A stretch of DNA of 64,000 nt from Dyella_A sp050749815 (GCF_050749815.1 NZ_CP192735.1:2914001-2978000); one strand, 5' to 3'. Numbered from the stretch's first letter, positions 8,949 through 19,646 are shown. Notes: a model not told the origin generated them from the letters alone. Made by a program: numbers and translations.

Positions 8949-9725
8949 TCAGTGATTAGGCGGCTTATCACCATTGGTGAAAGGTAGACTGAACAAGGGC
9001 TTCATAACACTAGTAGAACCAGACCCGCCCTTAGCAGGCGTGCCAATTCCGGCCCCCACCTCGATGGCAGTATCGCCGCCATAAGAATGATTAAGACCGA
9101 CGCAAAGAACATAGCAAGCCGAGCCGTTAATTCCAGCACCGGTGAGCAAGTTTGCCGTATTGATTCCCGCCGCGTTGCTACTTGCCCCTAAATTTGTCGG
9201 AAGATATCCCAAGGATAAATTGGCACCCGGCCGAACTGGAATGTTACCCGAGCCGCCCCCGTATATTTGGCCTGTGTGCATATTGAGCGCAACGCTACCA
9301 CCGCCACTAAACCCAGACCCATTCATCACTACGTAGTCTGGGATAACCGCTAAATAGGGAATATAAGGTTCTTGACGCGCAGACAAGCCCTGTTGCTCAT
9401 TAGTCCATGCGTAGGGAGATGATGCGCCACCAGTATTGGAGGCGATGTAGGATGCCAAGTCGGGAGATATCTGTGCAGGCATTTGCTGCATCAGATATAG
9501 CGAATCGCTTGGCCCGGATATCAGTAGCCAGCTAGCATTCACATCGTATATCGACCCCGATTGATTGACATCTACAAGCATCCCTGTCTGGACACTCTCA
9601 GCGGATATGGTGCTTTTAGATGTTGAGGTGTAGCCGCTAATACGCAATGCATCTTCGATCTGTTGGGTGGTATAGCGGCCATTGCTTTGGGCCGCCAAGC
9701 TTTGCGCGAGCTGCTTCTCGCTCGG
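8949..9725 (-). other. Variable C-terminal tip of the exoprotein, candidate toxin domain
   Basis: This is the coding part after the NRQLH motif of the exoprotein (residues 3308-3565). It shares neither the repeats nor the G+C-rich codon use of the body: AT-ending codons such as ATA, AAT and TTA become frequent. The sequence has an N-terminal helical part (YTTQQIEDALRIS) and a glycine/serine-rich C-terminal part with GSGFSGGGSVALN, then CYVLCVGLNHSYGG near the end. In CdiA/FhaB proteins this position holds the exchangeable toxin. I cannot name a toxin family or point to catalytic residues with confidence; His in NHSYGG and Glu in AIEVG are candidates. Confidence 0.55.
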
Positions 9726-12700
9726 ATGTAGTTGTCGATTGAACTGCTCCCCTTGCAGAGCTGTGGCGGCGCCTGCGCCGCCACCCGCCACAGCGCCGAC
9801 GGCCGCACTTCCTAACTGCATCAACGTGCGGCCCTTGCTCGAGTTCGGGTCAATGTGGTGATCGACCAGATAGTCCGCCATTGCGCCACTGGCCTTCTCG
9901 CTGGCGGCGGCACCCAACGCACCCTGCAATCCGTCGCCGCCGCCCAGCGCCGCCGTCGCTGCGCCAACGAGACCGTGCAGCAGAACCTTGTTGGCGCCGC
10001 CGTCCTGCCAGGACTTCTGCTCCTCTTCGGTGGTCGCGTGGTTGGCCTCGTAGCTCGCGATATCGCCGGCGGCGCGCATGCCGACTTGCCCGGCGGCATT
10101 GCCCAACTCCTGCTGCTCGGCCACCTTCTGCTGGTCGAAGATCGGCTTGAGGCCCGCAGCGTCGATATCCGGCGCGCGATCCAGCCCGCTGAGATCAGTG
10201 GCAGGCTCGTCGCGAGTGATGATCGTGCCCTGCGCGATGCCGGCCCGGGTGGTGGTGCTCTTGTCGCCAAACTGCGGCACGCCGATGCTTGGTGAGGCGC
10301 TGGTTCCGCCACTGCCTGAGCCGATGCTGATGCCGGCGCTCATCGCGCTGTAGCTGGCCTGGTTCTTCAGGTCGCTGAAGCTCAGGGTGCCGGTGTCGAG
10401 TAGATTCAGGGACGGATCGGCGGTGCTGGCGATCACGGCGCCCGTAAGATCGGTGTGGCCGCCCACGTGCACCTGGAAGCCGCCGTCGCCGGCACCGATG
10501 CCACTGTCTCGGTCTACGCTCTTGTAGCTGCTGTCGACCATGCCGGCACTGGCATGCACTTCGCTGCCCGAACCGTAGACGTAGGTGCCGCCGGCCTGCC
10601 ACGTGTGGCTGGCGTAGTCATCGGTAGTCTGCTGGCTCTCAACGGTCAGGTCGTGGCCGATGCTGGCCAACACGGTGCTGCCCTTGGCTTGGGCCCCGAT
10701 GATGTTGGCGTCGTTACCGGCGACGAGGCTCAAGGTGTCGCTGGCGGTGACGCTGGTGTCGGCGTAGGTCGTGCCGTTGCCATGAGCCACGCCCTTGCCG
10801 CCGTCGGCGGTGGCGTAGAAGCCGGTCTGGCTGCCGATGCTGAAGCCCAGCTCGCCTCGCGCGTTGGCGCTGTGGTCGCTCTGAGTGTGCTGCTCGGCCT
10901 GGCTAAGCAGGTTGAGGTCATGGCTGGCGGCCAGCGCGACGTTGTCGCCGCTGACCTGGCTGCCGATCACGTTGAGATCGCCGTTGGTCGCGGCGATGGT
11001 GACGTCGCCAGTGCTTTGGATGTGGCTGGCGTAGGCGATGTCGTCGTGGGTGTCGCTGTGCGCCGAGGCGCTGCTGGCGCCGATGCCGATGCGCAAGCTG
11101 ACACCGCTGGCGTTTGCGGCACCCTTGCTACCGCTGGCAGCGCTTTGCGGTTGGCCGTCAGTCCCCATGATCGGGTGTCCCTGGCTGTCCACGGCGACGT
11201 TGCCGCCCACGGCCGCGCCACCGGCACCCGCTGCGCCCGCAGAGCCGCCTCGATAGGCGTCATAAGCCCCATAGGCCGCCTGCGCTGCGTAAAGCGCCTT
11301 CAACCGTTTGTCGCTCACCTGCCCGGCGCGCTGGCCCGAGGCGTAGGCCTGCTCCGCTGAGGAGGCCGCGCCGCCGGTGAGGCCGGCCATGATGCCGCCG
11401 GTGTGCAGGGACTGGGTCTGGTGGCTGTCGGCGGTGCCGACGGCAGCATCGATGGTGACGTTCTGGCCGACGATCGCGGTGCCGGTCTGGCTGAGCACGT
11501 CGCTGCCGGTGATGTGCACGCCCTGTCCGGCACTGAGCGTGACGGCGCCATCGGTGCTGCCGATCAGGCTGCCGGTGGGTGTGGTGTCGGTCTCGCTGGC
11601 GGTCTGCTTGGCCTTGGCCACGCCGAACATGCCGTGCAGTCCGCTACGCTGGGCGCCGTAGGTGGCGACCTTGAGGCTGTGATCCTCGCTATGCGTGTTG
11701 TCGGCGGTGCCGATGGTGAGGTTGTGGCCGGCCGCCAGCACCACGTCATGAGTGCCGGCGATCTGCGCGGCCTGGGTGGTCAGGTCATGCCCGGCCGCCA
11801 CGGTGACGTGATCGCCGCTGAGCACGCTGCCGACGGCGACGGTGTCGCTGCTGCTGTCCTGCTGCACGGTATGGGTGCGAGTGAACAGGTCGCCCTTGGA
11901 TGTACCCACCAGCACGCCGAGACCACCGCCACGCTTGACCTTGCTGCGGTCGTGTTCCTCACTGTAGGTGTCCTGTGCCGCGCCGAGCAGCACGTCGTGG
12001 CCGGCCGACACGGCGACATCGTTGATCGCGGTGAGCTGTGCGCCCTGCGTGGTGAGGTCGTGGCCCGCACCCAGGCTGACACTGTCGCCGCTGATCACCG
12101 TGCCGATGGCAAGGCCCTGGTGGGTGGTGTCGAGCGTGGTCGTGGTGGTGCTGGAGAGCAGGCCGCTCTTCTTGGTGTAGGTCTGCGTGCTGGTGTCGTG
12201 GTTCTCGATGCCGGCGTTGAGGGTGAGGTCGTGGCCGGCACCGAGCGCCACGGCACCGGCGCTGCTGCTGATGCTGCCGGCGGTGGCGGTGAGGTCTCGA
12301 CCGGCGCTGACGATCACGCCATTAGCGCCGCTCAGGCTGCTGCCGCGCAGGGTGTCGTCGCTTTGCGTGGCGATAATCTGCGTGCGGCCCTGGAGGGTGT
12401 GGCTGGTCTGCGTCTGCGTGTCGGTGACGGCGGACAGGTTCAAGTCGCGGCCGGCGCTGACACCGAGCTGATTGCCCGCGGTGAGCGATGCTGCCTGGCT
12501 GCCTAGATCGCGGCCCGCTGCCACCAGCAGACTGCCACCGGCATCGACGGTGCTCACCGTGTGGGTGCTGGTTTCCACACCACTACTCAACGTGCCCTGG
12601 CGTACGGTGTGGCCGGTCGCCAGCAAGCTCAGGTCGCGGCCGGCGAGCAGCTGCGCATCGCCACCGGCGCTGATGGCGGTGGCGGTCGCGGTGAGGTCGC

Positions 12701-15700
12701 GACCGGCCGCGAGAGCCAGGTTACCGCCGGCGGCGACAGGTGCCGCATCGAGGCTGAGGTCGCGTCCTGCGCTGATAGCCAGGTTGCCGCCGGCACGGAT
12801 GCTGCCGGGCTGGCTCAGGTCGCCGAGCGCGACCGAACTCACCGGAGCACCGAGGTCGGACAGGTTTACTGCGCCCAGCGCAGTGGCCGCCGCCAGCCCG
12901 CTGCGCACATCATCGCCAGCCACCAGGCTGACGTTGCCGCCGGCGCGGATGCTGCCGCCGTTGAGGATGTCCTGCGCTGCGCTGATGCTGAGATCGCTGC
13001 CGGCACTCAGCGTGCCGCTGTTGAGCAGGTTGGCCGCCTTCAGCTGGGCGTCCTGGCTCGCCTTGATGGCACCGTTGTTATTGACGTCGCCGCTGGCGTT
13101 GAGCACCACTGTACTACCGGCGATGGTGGCGCCGCCGGCGGCCAGCGTACGGGCGTGCTCGGCCGACAGGTACACCACCGGCACCAGCACCTGCTGGCCG
13201 TCCACGGTAGCGCTGACAAGCCACACCATGTCCTGGGTGAGGTTGGCCATCTGCTCGGGTGTGAGCGCCACGCCCACGCTCAAGTCGAACCGTTGCGCCG
13301 TCTGCACGCCGGCGTCCATGAGCGAGCGGTATTGGGAAAGGGCGTCGGTGTCGTCGCTCAGGAAGCGTCGGCCGGTGAGCGAGGCGATCTGGTCGAGCAC
13401 GGTGCGCTGCTCGTAGAAACCATCGCCGAGGCGCTTGCCGACCGCGGCCGGGTCGATGCCCAGCTTGTCCGTCATGTAGTCGCTGCTGATGAACTGGGCG
13501 TAGTCGGTGAAGCGCGGGTCGGTCTCCACCAGGTAGGGACTGCTCGGGCTGGTGTGCACCGTGTACAGGCCCGACTGCGGCAGCGAGACTGTGGGATGCG
13601 GACCGCCCAAGCCGGACACCACCTGCGGTGACGCAGGCCGGGCGCTGCCACTGCTGGTACTCGTGCGCGACGGAGGCTGATCGAGCGAACCGCCAGCAGT
13701 GGTGGCCGGCGCATGGCCCAATGCCACCGTGCCGGACCCGCTGTGGCCGCCCTGCACGCTGCCGACGGTGCCCGCACCGCTGCCGTTCACGGCACGCGCC
13801 CCGGCGTTCTGGCCAAGACCGATCACCGCATGCACCGGTTGGCCATCGGCACCAACAACCGTGTTGTCGATATTGTGCGCAGTGATCGAGACGGTATGGC
13901 CCGCACTCATCGTGGCGGCCAGCCCGGAGCCAGCGTTGTAACTGATCCAGCCCGGCCGGCTGGCGCCGAGCGCCAGCTGCACGGTTGGGTAGTAGTAGCC
14001 CCAGGGGTCGTAGCCTGCCAAAGCCCAATGGCGATGGCCATCGAAGCTGACGTACTCAATGCCGGTTTGCTCGACGATGCTTTGCTGCACGGTGCCTGTC
14101 GGCGCCCACGCGACGTTCTGCACAGTCTCGTTGCCTGTGCTGCCGCCGCCACCATTGCCATTCTGGCCGTTGATGACGAGGTTGTTGCCCGCTGAGATGG
14201 TTGATTTGTCGTTCAGTACCGAGCCGTTGAGCGTGATGTTGCCGCCGGCCAGGAGACGGCTCTCGGCGCTGGCCGCGGTCAGCCGTTGCACGGTGGTAAG
14301 CACGCTGGTGGTGATCGACTGCAGATCGTTATGCAGGATGTTGTGCGGATCGCTCTGCCCCGGCATGGTCACGCCGTTGCACCAATGGTCGCCGTCTTGA
14401 CCAGGCGTGCCCTGCGTGCCGCAGAACGCTTCGAGCGCCGCGACTTGTTGCTCATCCAGCACCTGGCTGGCGTCGACGTACGGCGGGTGGTGCAGAGGAT
14501 TCGGGTCGTCATAGCGATACACAGCGACCGGGCCACTGATGTACGTGCTCTGCGCCTGCTCGCTCGCGCTCAGCGCGTAGCTACCGGTCTGAAAAACCCG
14601 CCGCTGATTGGTGAACTGCTGTGCATCGATGCGCACGCTGCCGTCGGCCTCGATGTCGCCGGAGCGGTTGATCACCGCCTGGCTCCGCGTGCCGTTGCTG
14701 GCAGCGCCGATGCGCAGGTCGCCCACCGTGAAGATGGTCGCGTCGCGATTGAGCAGGGTGCCGCGCACCCACAGGTCGATGCCGTCGGTCGCGGCGATCA
14801 GCGCGCTTTGATAAGCCGCGTTGTCGGTGGCGGTGCCGAGGTCGATGCCGTTGGTGAGGGTGTTGGCTGTGATATCGATCGCGCCACCGATGATCGTGGC
14901 AGTGTTGGTGAGCGAGCCGGCCGAGAGGGTGATGTCGTCGCCCTCGATGCGGCCTTCGTTGGTGAAGTTGCCGCTGGCGGTGAGCGTGGTGCCGGAAGCA
15001 TCGATGCGCGCGCCGGAGGCGTTGTCGATGGCGGCGGCCGTCAGGGTGAGGTTGCGTACCGCGGACAAAAGCGCGCCATTGGCATTTGCGAAGTTGCCGC
15101 CGAGATGGAGGCTGAGGTCGCGGTTGGCCTTGAGCGTGTTGCCGGCACCGTTGGTGAAGCCGCCGGGCAAGGTGAGGCTGAGATCGCGACCGGCGACGAC
15201 GCGGCCATTGCCGCTCAGGCTGCTGAACTGCAGCGTCGCATCGCCGGTCGCCGCCAGCGCGCCGGAGCCGTTGCCGACGCTGCCGAGGACGAGCGCGAGC
15301 GTGCCGCCGGCGCCGAGGTTGCCGCTGGTGTTGGTCAGCGACGCGCCGCTGTTGCTCCAGTGGATGTCACCGGCGGCATAGATGGTGCCGGCGCTATTGT
15401 CCATACCGCCGAGCGTGAGGCCGAGATCGTCGCCGGCAACCAGATGCGCGCCCTGCGTGTTGCTCAGCGAAGCGGCGGTGAGCGTCACGGCGCCCTGTCC
15501 GCCCAGCGTGCCGCCCTGATTGACAAGATTGCCGCCGATGCCGAACGTGACCGCGCCACTGCCCGAGTCGGCGATGCGGCCGCCGGTGTTGTCCAGGCTG
15601 GTGGCGTGCAGTACCAGCGTGGCGTCGGTGTCGCCCGCGCCCGCTTCGATGCTTCCGCCGCGATTGCTCAGCGCACCGGCGCTGTCGAGCTGCACCGAAG

Positions 15701-18700
15701 ACAATGCCTGCAGCACACCGCCGTTATTGATGAACGGCCCTTGGGTGGTGGTGACGTCGAGCGCGCCGCCGGCATAGACCTGCGCTGTGTTCGTCAGGCT
15801 GGCAGCCTGGATCGACACGTCGCCATTGCCGCCGATGAACCCGCCGGCACCGGCCGACGACGCATTGCCGAACGCGCCACCCGCGACCAGGGTGAGCGCG
15901 TCGGTACCGGTGACCTTGAGGAAGCCGCCGGTGTTGCCGAGCGAGCCGGCATGCACGGTCATGGCATGCGTCGACTGCACGGTGCCACCGGTGTTGGTGA
16001 GCGCGTGGCCGACGGTAAGAGTGACGTGGTCGGCGACCAGCGAGCCGCCACTGTTGTCCAGCGCATCGGCGTCGAGCTGCAGGTCGCTGGCTACACCGAG
16101 GTTGCCGCCGCTGCCGGCGAACGTGCCACCGGCGTGGATCGTCGCGGCACCGTTGCCGGCGATGCTGCCGCCGACGTTGGTCAACGCGCCGGTTGTGGAA
16201 AGGGTCAGCAGGCCGGTGCCGGCGTGCTGGATGGCGCCGCCGTCGTTGTCCAGCGAGGCCGCCGAGATGCTGAGGTCGCCGGCGTTGGTGGCGAGCGTGC
16301 CGTGCGCGTTGGCGAACGCGCCGACGAAGCTCAAAGCGAGATCGTCGCTGCCGCTCTGGGTGAGCGTGCCGTAGCCGTTGTCCAGGCTGGCCGCCTGCAG
16401 CGCCAGCGTCTGCGCGGCGAAATGGCCGCCCAGCACGGCACTGTTGCCACCATTGACCAATGCGCCCGCGGCCGTGATGGTGAGTCGATCGTTGGCCGCG
16501 AGGTCGCCGCCCTGGTTCGACACGTCGCCCTGGAGCGCGGTGAGAGTGATGTCGCTACCGGCACGCGCCTGGCTGCCGGAAAGATCGATCGCGCCGCCCG
16601 CCAACACGAGATCGTTGCCAGCCAGCGCGCGACCGTGCGCTGCCAGTGCGCCACTGGTGAGGACGTGCAAGTTACCGCTCGCCCCCAGCGAGCCGTCGTC
16701 CATCAAACCGGCGGCCAGCGTGCCGTCGCCATCCAGGCTGGCGGCGGTGATATCGACGTCGCCACCGGCTGCGAGCGTGCCGCTGTCGACGAGCGCGCCG
16801 CTGACGTTCCACTGCGCATCACCGACGGCGTAGGCCGTACCGGCAGATTGCGCGCCGCCCAGCACGCTGACAGCCAAGGCAGCATCGCTGCGCAGGCTGC
16901 CACTGTTGTCCAGGCTGAGCGCGGTGAGATCCAGACCCTGCGCGCCGTAGAGCGTGCCCGCGTTATCCAGCGCGCCACCCAGATGCACGGTGGTGAACCC
17001 GCCGCCGTAGAGCATGCCGCTGCCCTGGTTGCGGATCGCGCCCGCGCCCAGCACGGAGAGCGCACCACCCGCCTGCAGCACGCCGGCATTGTCCAGCAGC
17101 GCGGCGGTGTCGGCGCCGAGATCGCCGGTTGCGAGCAATTGCCCGGTACTCGTGTTGGTGAGGTCGTGGCTGCCGCTGATGACGAGGTCGGTGCCGGCCT
17201 GCACGCGTCCGCTGTTGGTGAACGAGGCGATGGCAAGCGTCGTGCCCGAGCCGCTCTGTGTCTGGCCGCTGTTGGCCGCACTGGCCGAAGCCAGGGTCAA
17301 CGCCTGGCCGGCAACGACCTGGCCCTGGTTGTGTAGCTGGCCGGTGCCGGCAAGCGAGAGGTTGCCGGCGGCACTGAGCGCGCCGTCGTTGGTGAGCCGC
17401 ACGGCGGTCGCGTCGAGATTGCCTTGATCGACCTGGATCGTGCCCGTGTTATCGAGCGCGCCCTGGACGGCGATGGTCGAGCCTTGGCCGGCTTCCAGTA
17501 CGCCGGCATGCGCAAAGCTGCCGAGCGTCAACGTGACGTGGCCGCCGCTGTAGATGTCGCCGGTGGCGGTGGATTCGAAGCCGCCGGCGACCTGGCCGTC
17601 CAGGTTGCCGTCGATCGCGTAGAGCTTGCCCGCGTTGGTGAGCGCATCACCGCTGAGATGCAGGCTCTGCTGTGCCTGGATCGCGCCGGCGTTCTGCAGG
17701 GCGCCCGCGCTGTCGAGCGACAAGTCGCTGCCGCTGCGCAGGATGCCGTCGTTGTCTACGCTGCCGGCGGCGAGGTTGAACACGTGCGCGCCGTACATCA
17801 GGCCGCGATTGTCCAGCGCCTGCGTGAGCCCGAGGGTGAAGCTGCCGCCGGCGTAGATTGTCGAGTCAGCGGCGTTGCTCAGCGAGGTCGCGCGCTGCAG
17901 GCGCAGGTCGGTGCCGGCCTGCAGCAGACCGGCGTTGACGATGTCGCCGGTATCGTCGATCACCAGCGATCCATCGGCGATCAGCTGCGCTCCGGCGACG
18001 TTGCCCAGGCTTACGCCGCTGAGCACGGCGTTGCCCTTGGCGTAGAGGTTGCCAGCGTTGTCGAGCATCGCGGCCGAGAGGCTCAGGTCAGCGCCGCTCT
18101 GCAGTTGGCCGGTTACCGTGTTGCTGAACTGGCCAGCGGTGATGCCAACGGTACTTCCGGCGACAAGTGTGCCGCTGTTCTGCGCGAGTGCCGACAACTG
18201 CATGGTGAGCGCGTGTTGCGCGCTCACCGCGCCGCGGTTGTCGAGCGAATCGGCTCGCAGGGTCACGCCGCCCTGGTCGGACTGCACATGTCCGACGTTG
18301 GCGAGTGCGCCGGTCACGGTCAGGCTCGCATTGGCGGCCGCTTCGATCGCGCCGTCGTTGCCGAGCGAGCCGGCCGACAGCGTGATGCCCTGGTTGGCGT
18401 AGATGTCGCCGCTGGCGCGGTTGACGGCGGCGCCGTCGAGGATCGCGCTCCACGCGCCGCCGAGCGCATACAGCTTGCCGGCGTTGTCCAGCGAAGCGGC
18501 GCGGAGCTGCAGCGCGCCGTTCCCCTGCACGGTCGCAGCCGCGGCGTTGCTCAGCGCGCCGCCCGCCTGCAGCGTGATGGCACCGCCCTGCGCCTGGATC
18601 AGGCCACGGTTGGCCAGCGAACCGGCGGCAGTGAGCGACAGTGCGTTTCCGGCCGCAAGCGTGCCGGATTGCTCGATCGCGCCGCTGCTCTGCAGGGAGA

Positions 18701-19646
18701 GATTGCCGGTGGCGATGGTCTTGCCGCCCAGCACCACGTCGCCGGCGCTGGTCAGGCTGAGATTGCCACTCTGCGCGGCGATCTGGCCCTGGCTATTCAC
18801 GCCCAGACCAGCCTCGGTGCCAATCAATCGGATCACGCCCGCATACATGCCGCCGATTGCCGAGACGTCCAGCGCTACCACCGGCGCGCTGCCGGTACCG
18901 GCGATCGGCTGCGCAGCGAGGCTGGCCGCATCGACCTGGTTGGCGCCGGTAATCACGTTGAGGTGTTTGGCCCAGACGCCGGCGTTGATGGATACCGCGC
19001 GCGCGATCAGGTCCACCTGGTCGACCAGGCTGCCATCGAGCCCGCCGCCGGATACCGAAAGCGTTCCGCCGGTGACGCGGAACCCGCTCAGTCCACCGTC
19101 CTGTCCAAACGCCGGCCGGCCGGTGGTCAACACCGCATGCGGCGTGTTGATAAAACCGCAGCCAGTGCAGCTGATGCCGTTGGGATTGGCAACCACGACC
19201 TCGGCGGGAGTGCCGGCGACCTCCATGGCGCCGGCCAGTTGGCTGGCCCGCGTGGAGGTGACCTCGTTGAGGATCAGCCGGGCGGACTGCCCGGCCGACA
19301 GATTGGGATTGCCGGTGACGTAGCCGGCCAGCTGCGTCGAGGAGAGCGTGCCGCTGTTATTGAGAATCAGCCCCTGCTTGCCGACGTCGAACTGTCCGTA
19401 GGTGTTGTGTGACAGCCCGGCCTGATTCGGTGCGGCGATGTTGACGACGGGCACACCATTGGCGGCGGTTTGTGTCGAGGTATGCGTCGCCCCATCGGGC
19501 ACGGCCTGGGCCTGCACCTGCGGCAGACCCAACGCCATGGTGACGGCCAGCGCGAGCGCCTGACGTCGCAGACGCTGGTTCAGCGGACGGGCGCGGCGCG
19601 ACGCAGTGGCCGGCGATGCATCCTGGCGGGCGATCTTTTCCATCAT
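8949..19646 (-). CDS. FhaB/CdiA-type two-partner secretion exoprotein
   Basis: A 3565-residue filamentous exoprotein. The N-terminus is a long signal peptide ending near PQVQAQA. A TPS secretion domain follows at about residues 60-290, with the diagnostic NPNL and NPNGI motifs near residues 110 and 153. A long beta-helical shaft of ADDSLDN-like repeats (SLDNAG, GALSNAG) runs to about residue 1550. A middle region contains YDDPNPLHHPPYVDASQVL and unique sequence, and AGRDL/AGHDLT haemagglutinin repeats cover about 2060-2560. A glycine/alanine-rich pre-toxin segment at about 3220-3302 ends in NRQLHPSE (3303-3310). The last 258 residues are of different composition. The first of two adjacent ATGs is used because GAGGA lies eight bases upstream. 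The partner transporter gene is 68 bases upstream. Adhesin or contact-dependent toxin carrier; the B-A-small gene order favours the latter. Confidence 0.9.
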   Translation of the reverse strand: MMEKIARQDASPATASRRARPLNQRLRRQALALAVTMALGLPQVQAQAVPDGATHTSTQTAANGVPVVNIAAPNQAGLSHNTYGQFDVGKQGLILNNSGTLSSTQLAGYVTGNPNLSAGQSARLILNEVTSTRASQLAGAMEVAGTPAEVVVANPNGISCTGCGFINTPHAVLTTGRPAFGQDGGLSGFRVTGGTLSVSGGGLDGSLVDQVDLIARAVSINAGVWAKHLNVITGANQVDAASLAAQPIAGTGSAPVVALDVSAIGGMYAGVIRLIGTEAGLGVNSQGQIAAQSGNLSLTSAGDVVLGGKTIATGNLSLQSSGAIEQSGTLAAGNALSLTAAGSLANRGLIQAQGGAITLQAGGALSNAAAATVQGNGALQLRAASLDNAGKLYALGGAWSAILDGAAVNRASGDIYANQGITLSAGSLGNDGAIEAAANASLTVTGALANVGHVQSDQGGVTLRADSLDNRGAVSAQHALTMQLSALAQNSGTLVAGSTVGITAGQFSNTVTGQLQSGADLSLSAAMLDNAGNLYAKGNAVLSGVSLGNVAGAQLIADGSLVIDDTGDIVNAGLLQAGTDLRLQRATSLSNAADSTIYAGGSFTLGLTQALDNRGLMYGAHVFNLAAGSVDNDGILRSGSDLSLDSAGALQNAGAIQAQQSLHLSGDALTNAGKLYAIDGNLDGQVAGGFESTATGDIYSGGHVTLTLGSFAHAGVLEAGQGSTIAVQGALDNTGTIQVDQGNLDATAVRLTNDGALSAAGNLSLAGTGQLHNQGQVVAGQALTLASASAANSGQTQSGSGTTLAIASFTNSGRVQAGTDLVISGSHDLTNTSTGQLLATGDLGADTAALLDNAGVLQAGGALSVLGAGAIRNQGSGMLYGGGFTTVHLGGALDNAGTLYGAQGLDLTALSLDNSGSLRSDAALAVSVLGGAQSAGTAYAVGDAQWNVSGALVDSGTLAAGGDVDITAASLDGDGTLAAGLMDDGSLGASGNLHVLTSGALAAHGRALAGNDLVLAGGAIDLSGSQARAGSDITLTALQGDVSNQGGDLAANDRLTITAAGALVNGGNSAVLGGHFAAQTLALQAASLDNGYGTLTQSGSDDLALSFVGAFANAHGTLATNAGDLSISAASLDNDGGAIQHAGTGLLTLSTTGALTNVGGSIAGNGAATIHAGGTFAGSGGNLGVASDLQLDADALDNSGGSLVADHVTLTVGHALTNTGGTVQSTHAMTVHAGSLGNTGGFLKVTGTDALTLVAGGAFGNASSAGAGGFIGGNGDVSIQAASLTNTAQVYAGGALDVTTTQGPFINNGGVLQALSSVQLDSAGALSNRGGSIEAGAGDTDATLVLHATSLDNTGGRIADSGSGAVTFGIGGNLVNQGGTLGGQGAVTLTAASLSNTQGAHLVAGDDLGLTLGGMDNSAGTIYAAGDIHWSNSGASLTNTSGNLGAGGTLALVLGSVGNGSGALAATGDATLQFSSLSGNGRVVAGRDLSLTLPGGFTNGAGNTLKANRDLSLHLGGNFANANGALLSAVRNLTLTAAAIDNASGARIDASGTTLTASGNFTNEGRIEGDDITLSAGSLTNTATIIGGAIDITANTLTNGIDLGTATDNAAYQSALIAATDGIDLWVRGTLLNRDATIFTVGDLRIGAASNGTRSQAVINRSGDIEADGSVRIDAQQFTNQRRVFQTGSYALSASEQAQSTYISGPVAVYRYDDPNPLHHPPYVDASQVLDEQQVAALEAFCGTQGTPGQDGDHWCNGVTMPGQSDPHNILHNDLQSITTSVLTTVQRLTAASAESRLLAGGNITLNGSVLNDKSTISAGNNLVINGQNGNGGGGSTGNETVQNVAWAPTGTVQQSIVEQTGIEYVSFDGHRHWALAGYDPWGYYYPTVQLALGASRPGWISYNAGSGLAATMSAGHTVSITAHNIDNTVVGADGQPVHAVIGLGQNAGARAVNGSGAGTVGSVQGGHSGSGTVALGHAPATTAGGSLDQPPSRTSTSSGSARPASPQVVSGLGGPHPTVSLPQSGLYTVHTSPSSPYLVETDPRFTDYAQFISSDYMTDKLGIDPAAVGKRLGDGFYEQRTVLDQIASLTGRRFLSDDTDALSQYRSLMDAGVQTAQRFDLSVGVALTPEQMANLTQDMVWLVSATVDGQQVLVPVVYLSAEHARTLAAGGATIAGSTVVLNASGDVNNNGAIKASQDAQLKAANLLNSGTLSAGSDLSISAAQDILNGGSIRAGGNVSLVAGDDVRSGLAAATALGAVNLSDLGAPVSSVALGDLSQPGSIRAGGNLAISAGRDLSLDAAPVAAGGNLALAAGRDLTATATAISAGGDAQLLAGRDLSLLATGHTVRQGTLSSGVETSTHTVSTVDAGGSLLVAAGRDLGSQAASLTAGNQLGVSAGRDLNLSAVTDTQTQTSHTLQGRTQIIATQSDDTLRGSSLSGANGVIVSAGRDLTATAGSISSSAGAVALGAGHDLTLNAGIENHDTSTQTYTKKSGLLSSTTTTTLDTTHQGLAIGTVISGDSVSLGAGHDLTTQGAQLTAINDVAVSAGHDVLLGAAQDTYSEEHDRSKVKRGGGLGVLVGTSKGDLFTRTHTVQQDSSSDTVAVGSVLSGDHVTVAAGHDLTTQAAQIAGTHDVVLAAGHNLTIGTADNTHSEDHSLKVATYGAQRSGLHGMFGVAKAKQTASETDTTPTGSLIGSTDGAVTLSAGQGVHITGSDVLSQTGTAIVGQNVTIDAAVGTADSHQTQSLHTGGIMAGLTGGAASSAEQAYASGQRAGQVSDKRLKALYAAQAAYGAYDAYRGGSAGAAGAGGAAVGGNVAVDSQGHPIMGTDGQPQSAASGSKGAANASGVSLRIGIGASSASAHSDTHDDIAYASHIQSTGDVTIAATNGDLNVIGSQVSGDNVALAASHDLNLLSQAEQHTQSDHSANARGELGFSIGSQTGFYATADGGKGVAHGNGTTYADTSVTASDTLSLVAGNDANIIGAQAKGSTVLASIGHDLTVESQQTTDDYASHTWQAGGTYVYGSGSEVHASAGMVDSSYKSVDRDSGIGAGDGGFQVHVGGHTDLTGAVIASTADPSLNLLDTGTLSFSDLKNQASYSAMSAGISIGSGSGGTSASPSIGVPQFGDKSTTTRAGIAQGTIITRDEPATDLSGLDRAPDIDAAGLKPIFDQQKVAEQQELGNAAGQVGMRAAGDIASYEANHATTEEEQKSWQDGGANKVLLHGLVGAATAALGGGDGLQGALGAAASEKASGAMADYLVDHHIDPNSSKGRTLMQLGSAAVGAVAGGGAGAATALQGEQFNRQLHPSEKQLAQSLAAQSNGRYTTQQIEDALRISGYTSTSKSTISAESVQTGMLVDVNQSGSIYDVNASWLLISGPSDSLYLMQQMPAQISPDLASYIASNTGGASSPYAWTNEQQGLSARQEPYIPYLAVIPDYVVMNGSGFSGGGSVALNMHTGQIYGGGSGNIPVRPGANLSLGYLPTNLGASSNAAGINTANLLTGAGINGSACYVLCVGLNHSYGGDTAIEVGAGIGTPAKGGSGSTSVMKPLFSLPFTNGDKPPNH

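Noticed and set aside
14286..17336. A 1016-codon open frame antisense to the exoprotein shaft
   Set aside because: Its repetitive look only reflects the repeats of the exoprotein on the other strand.
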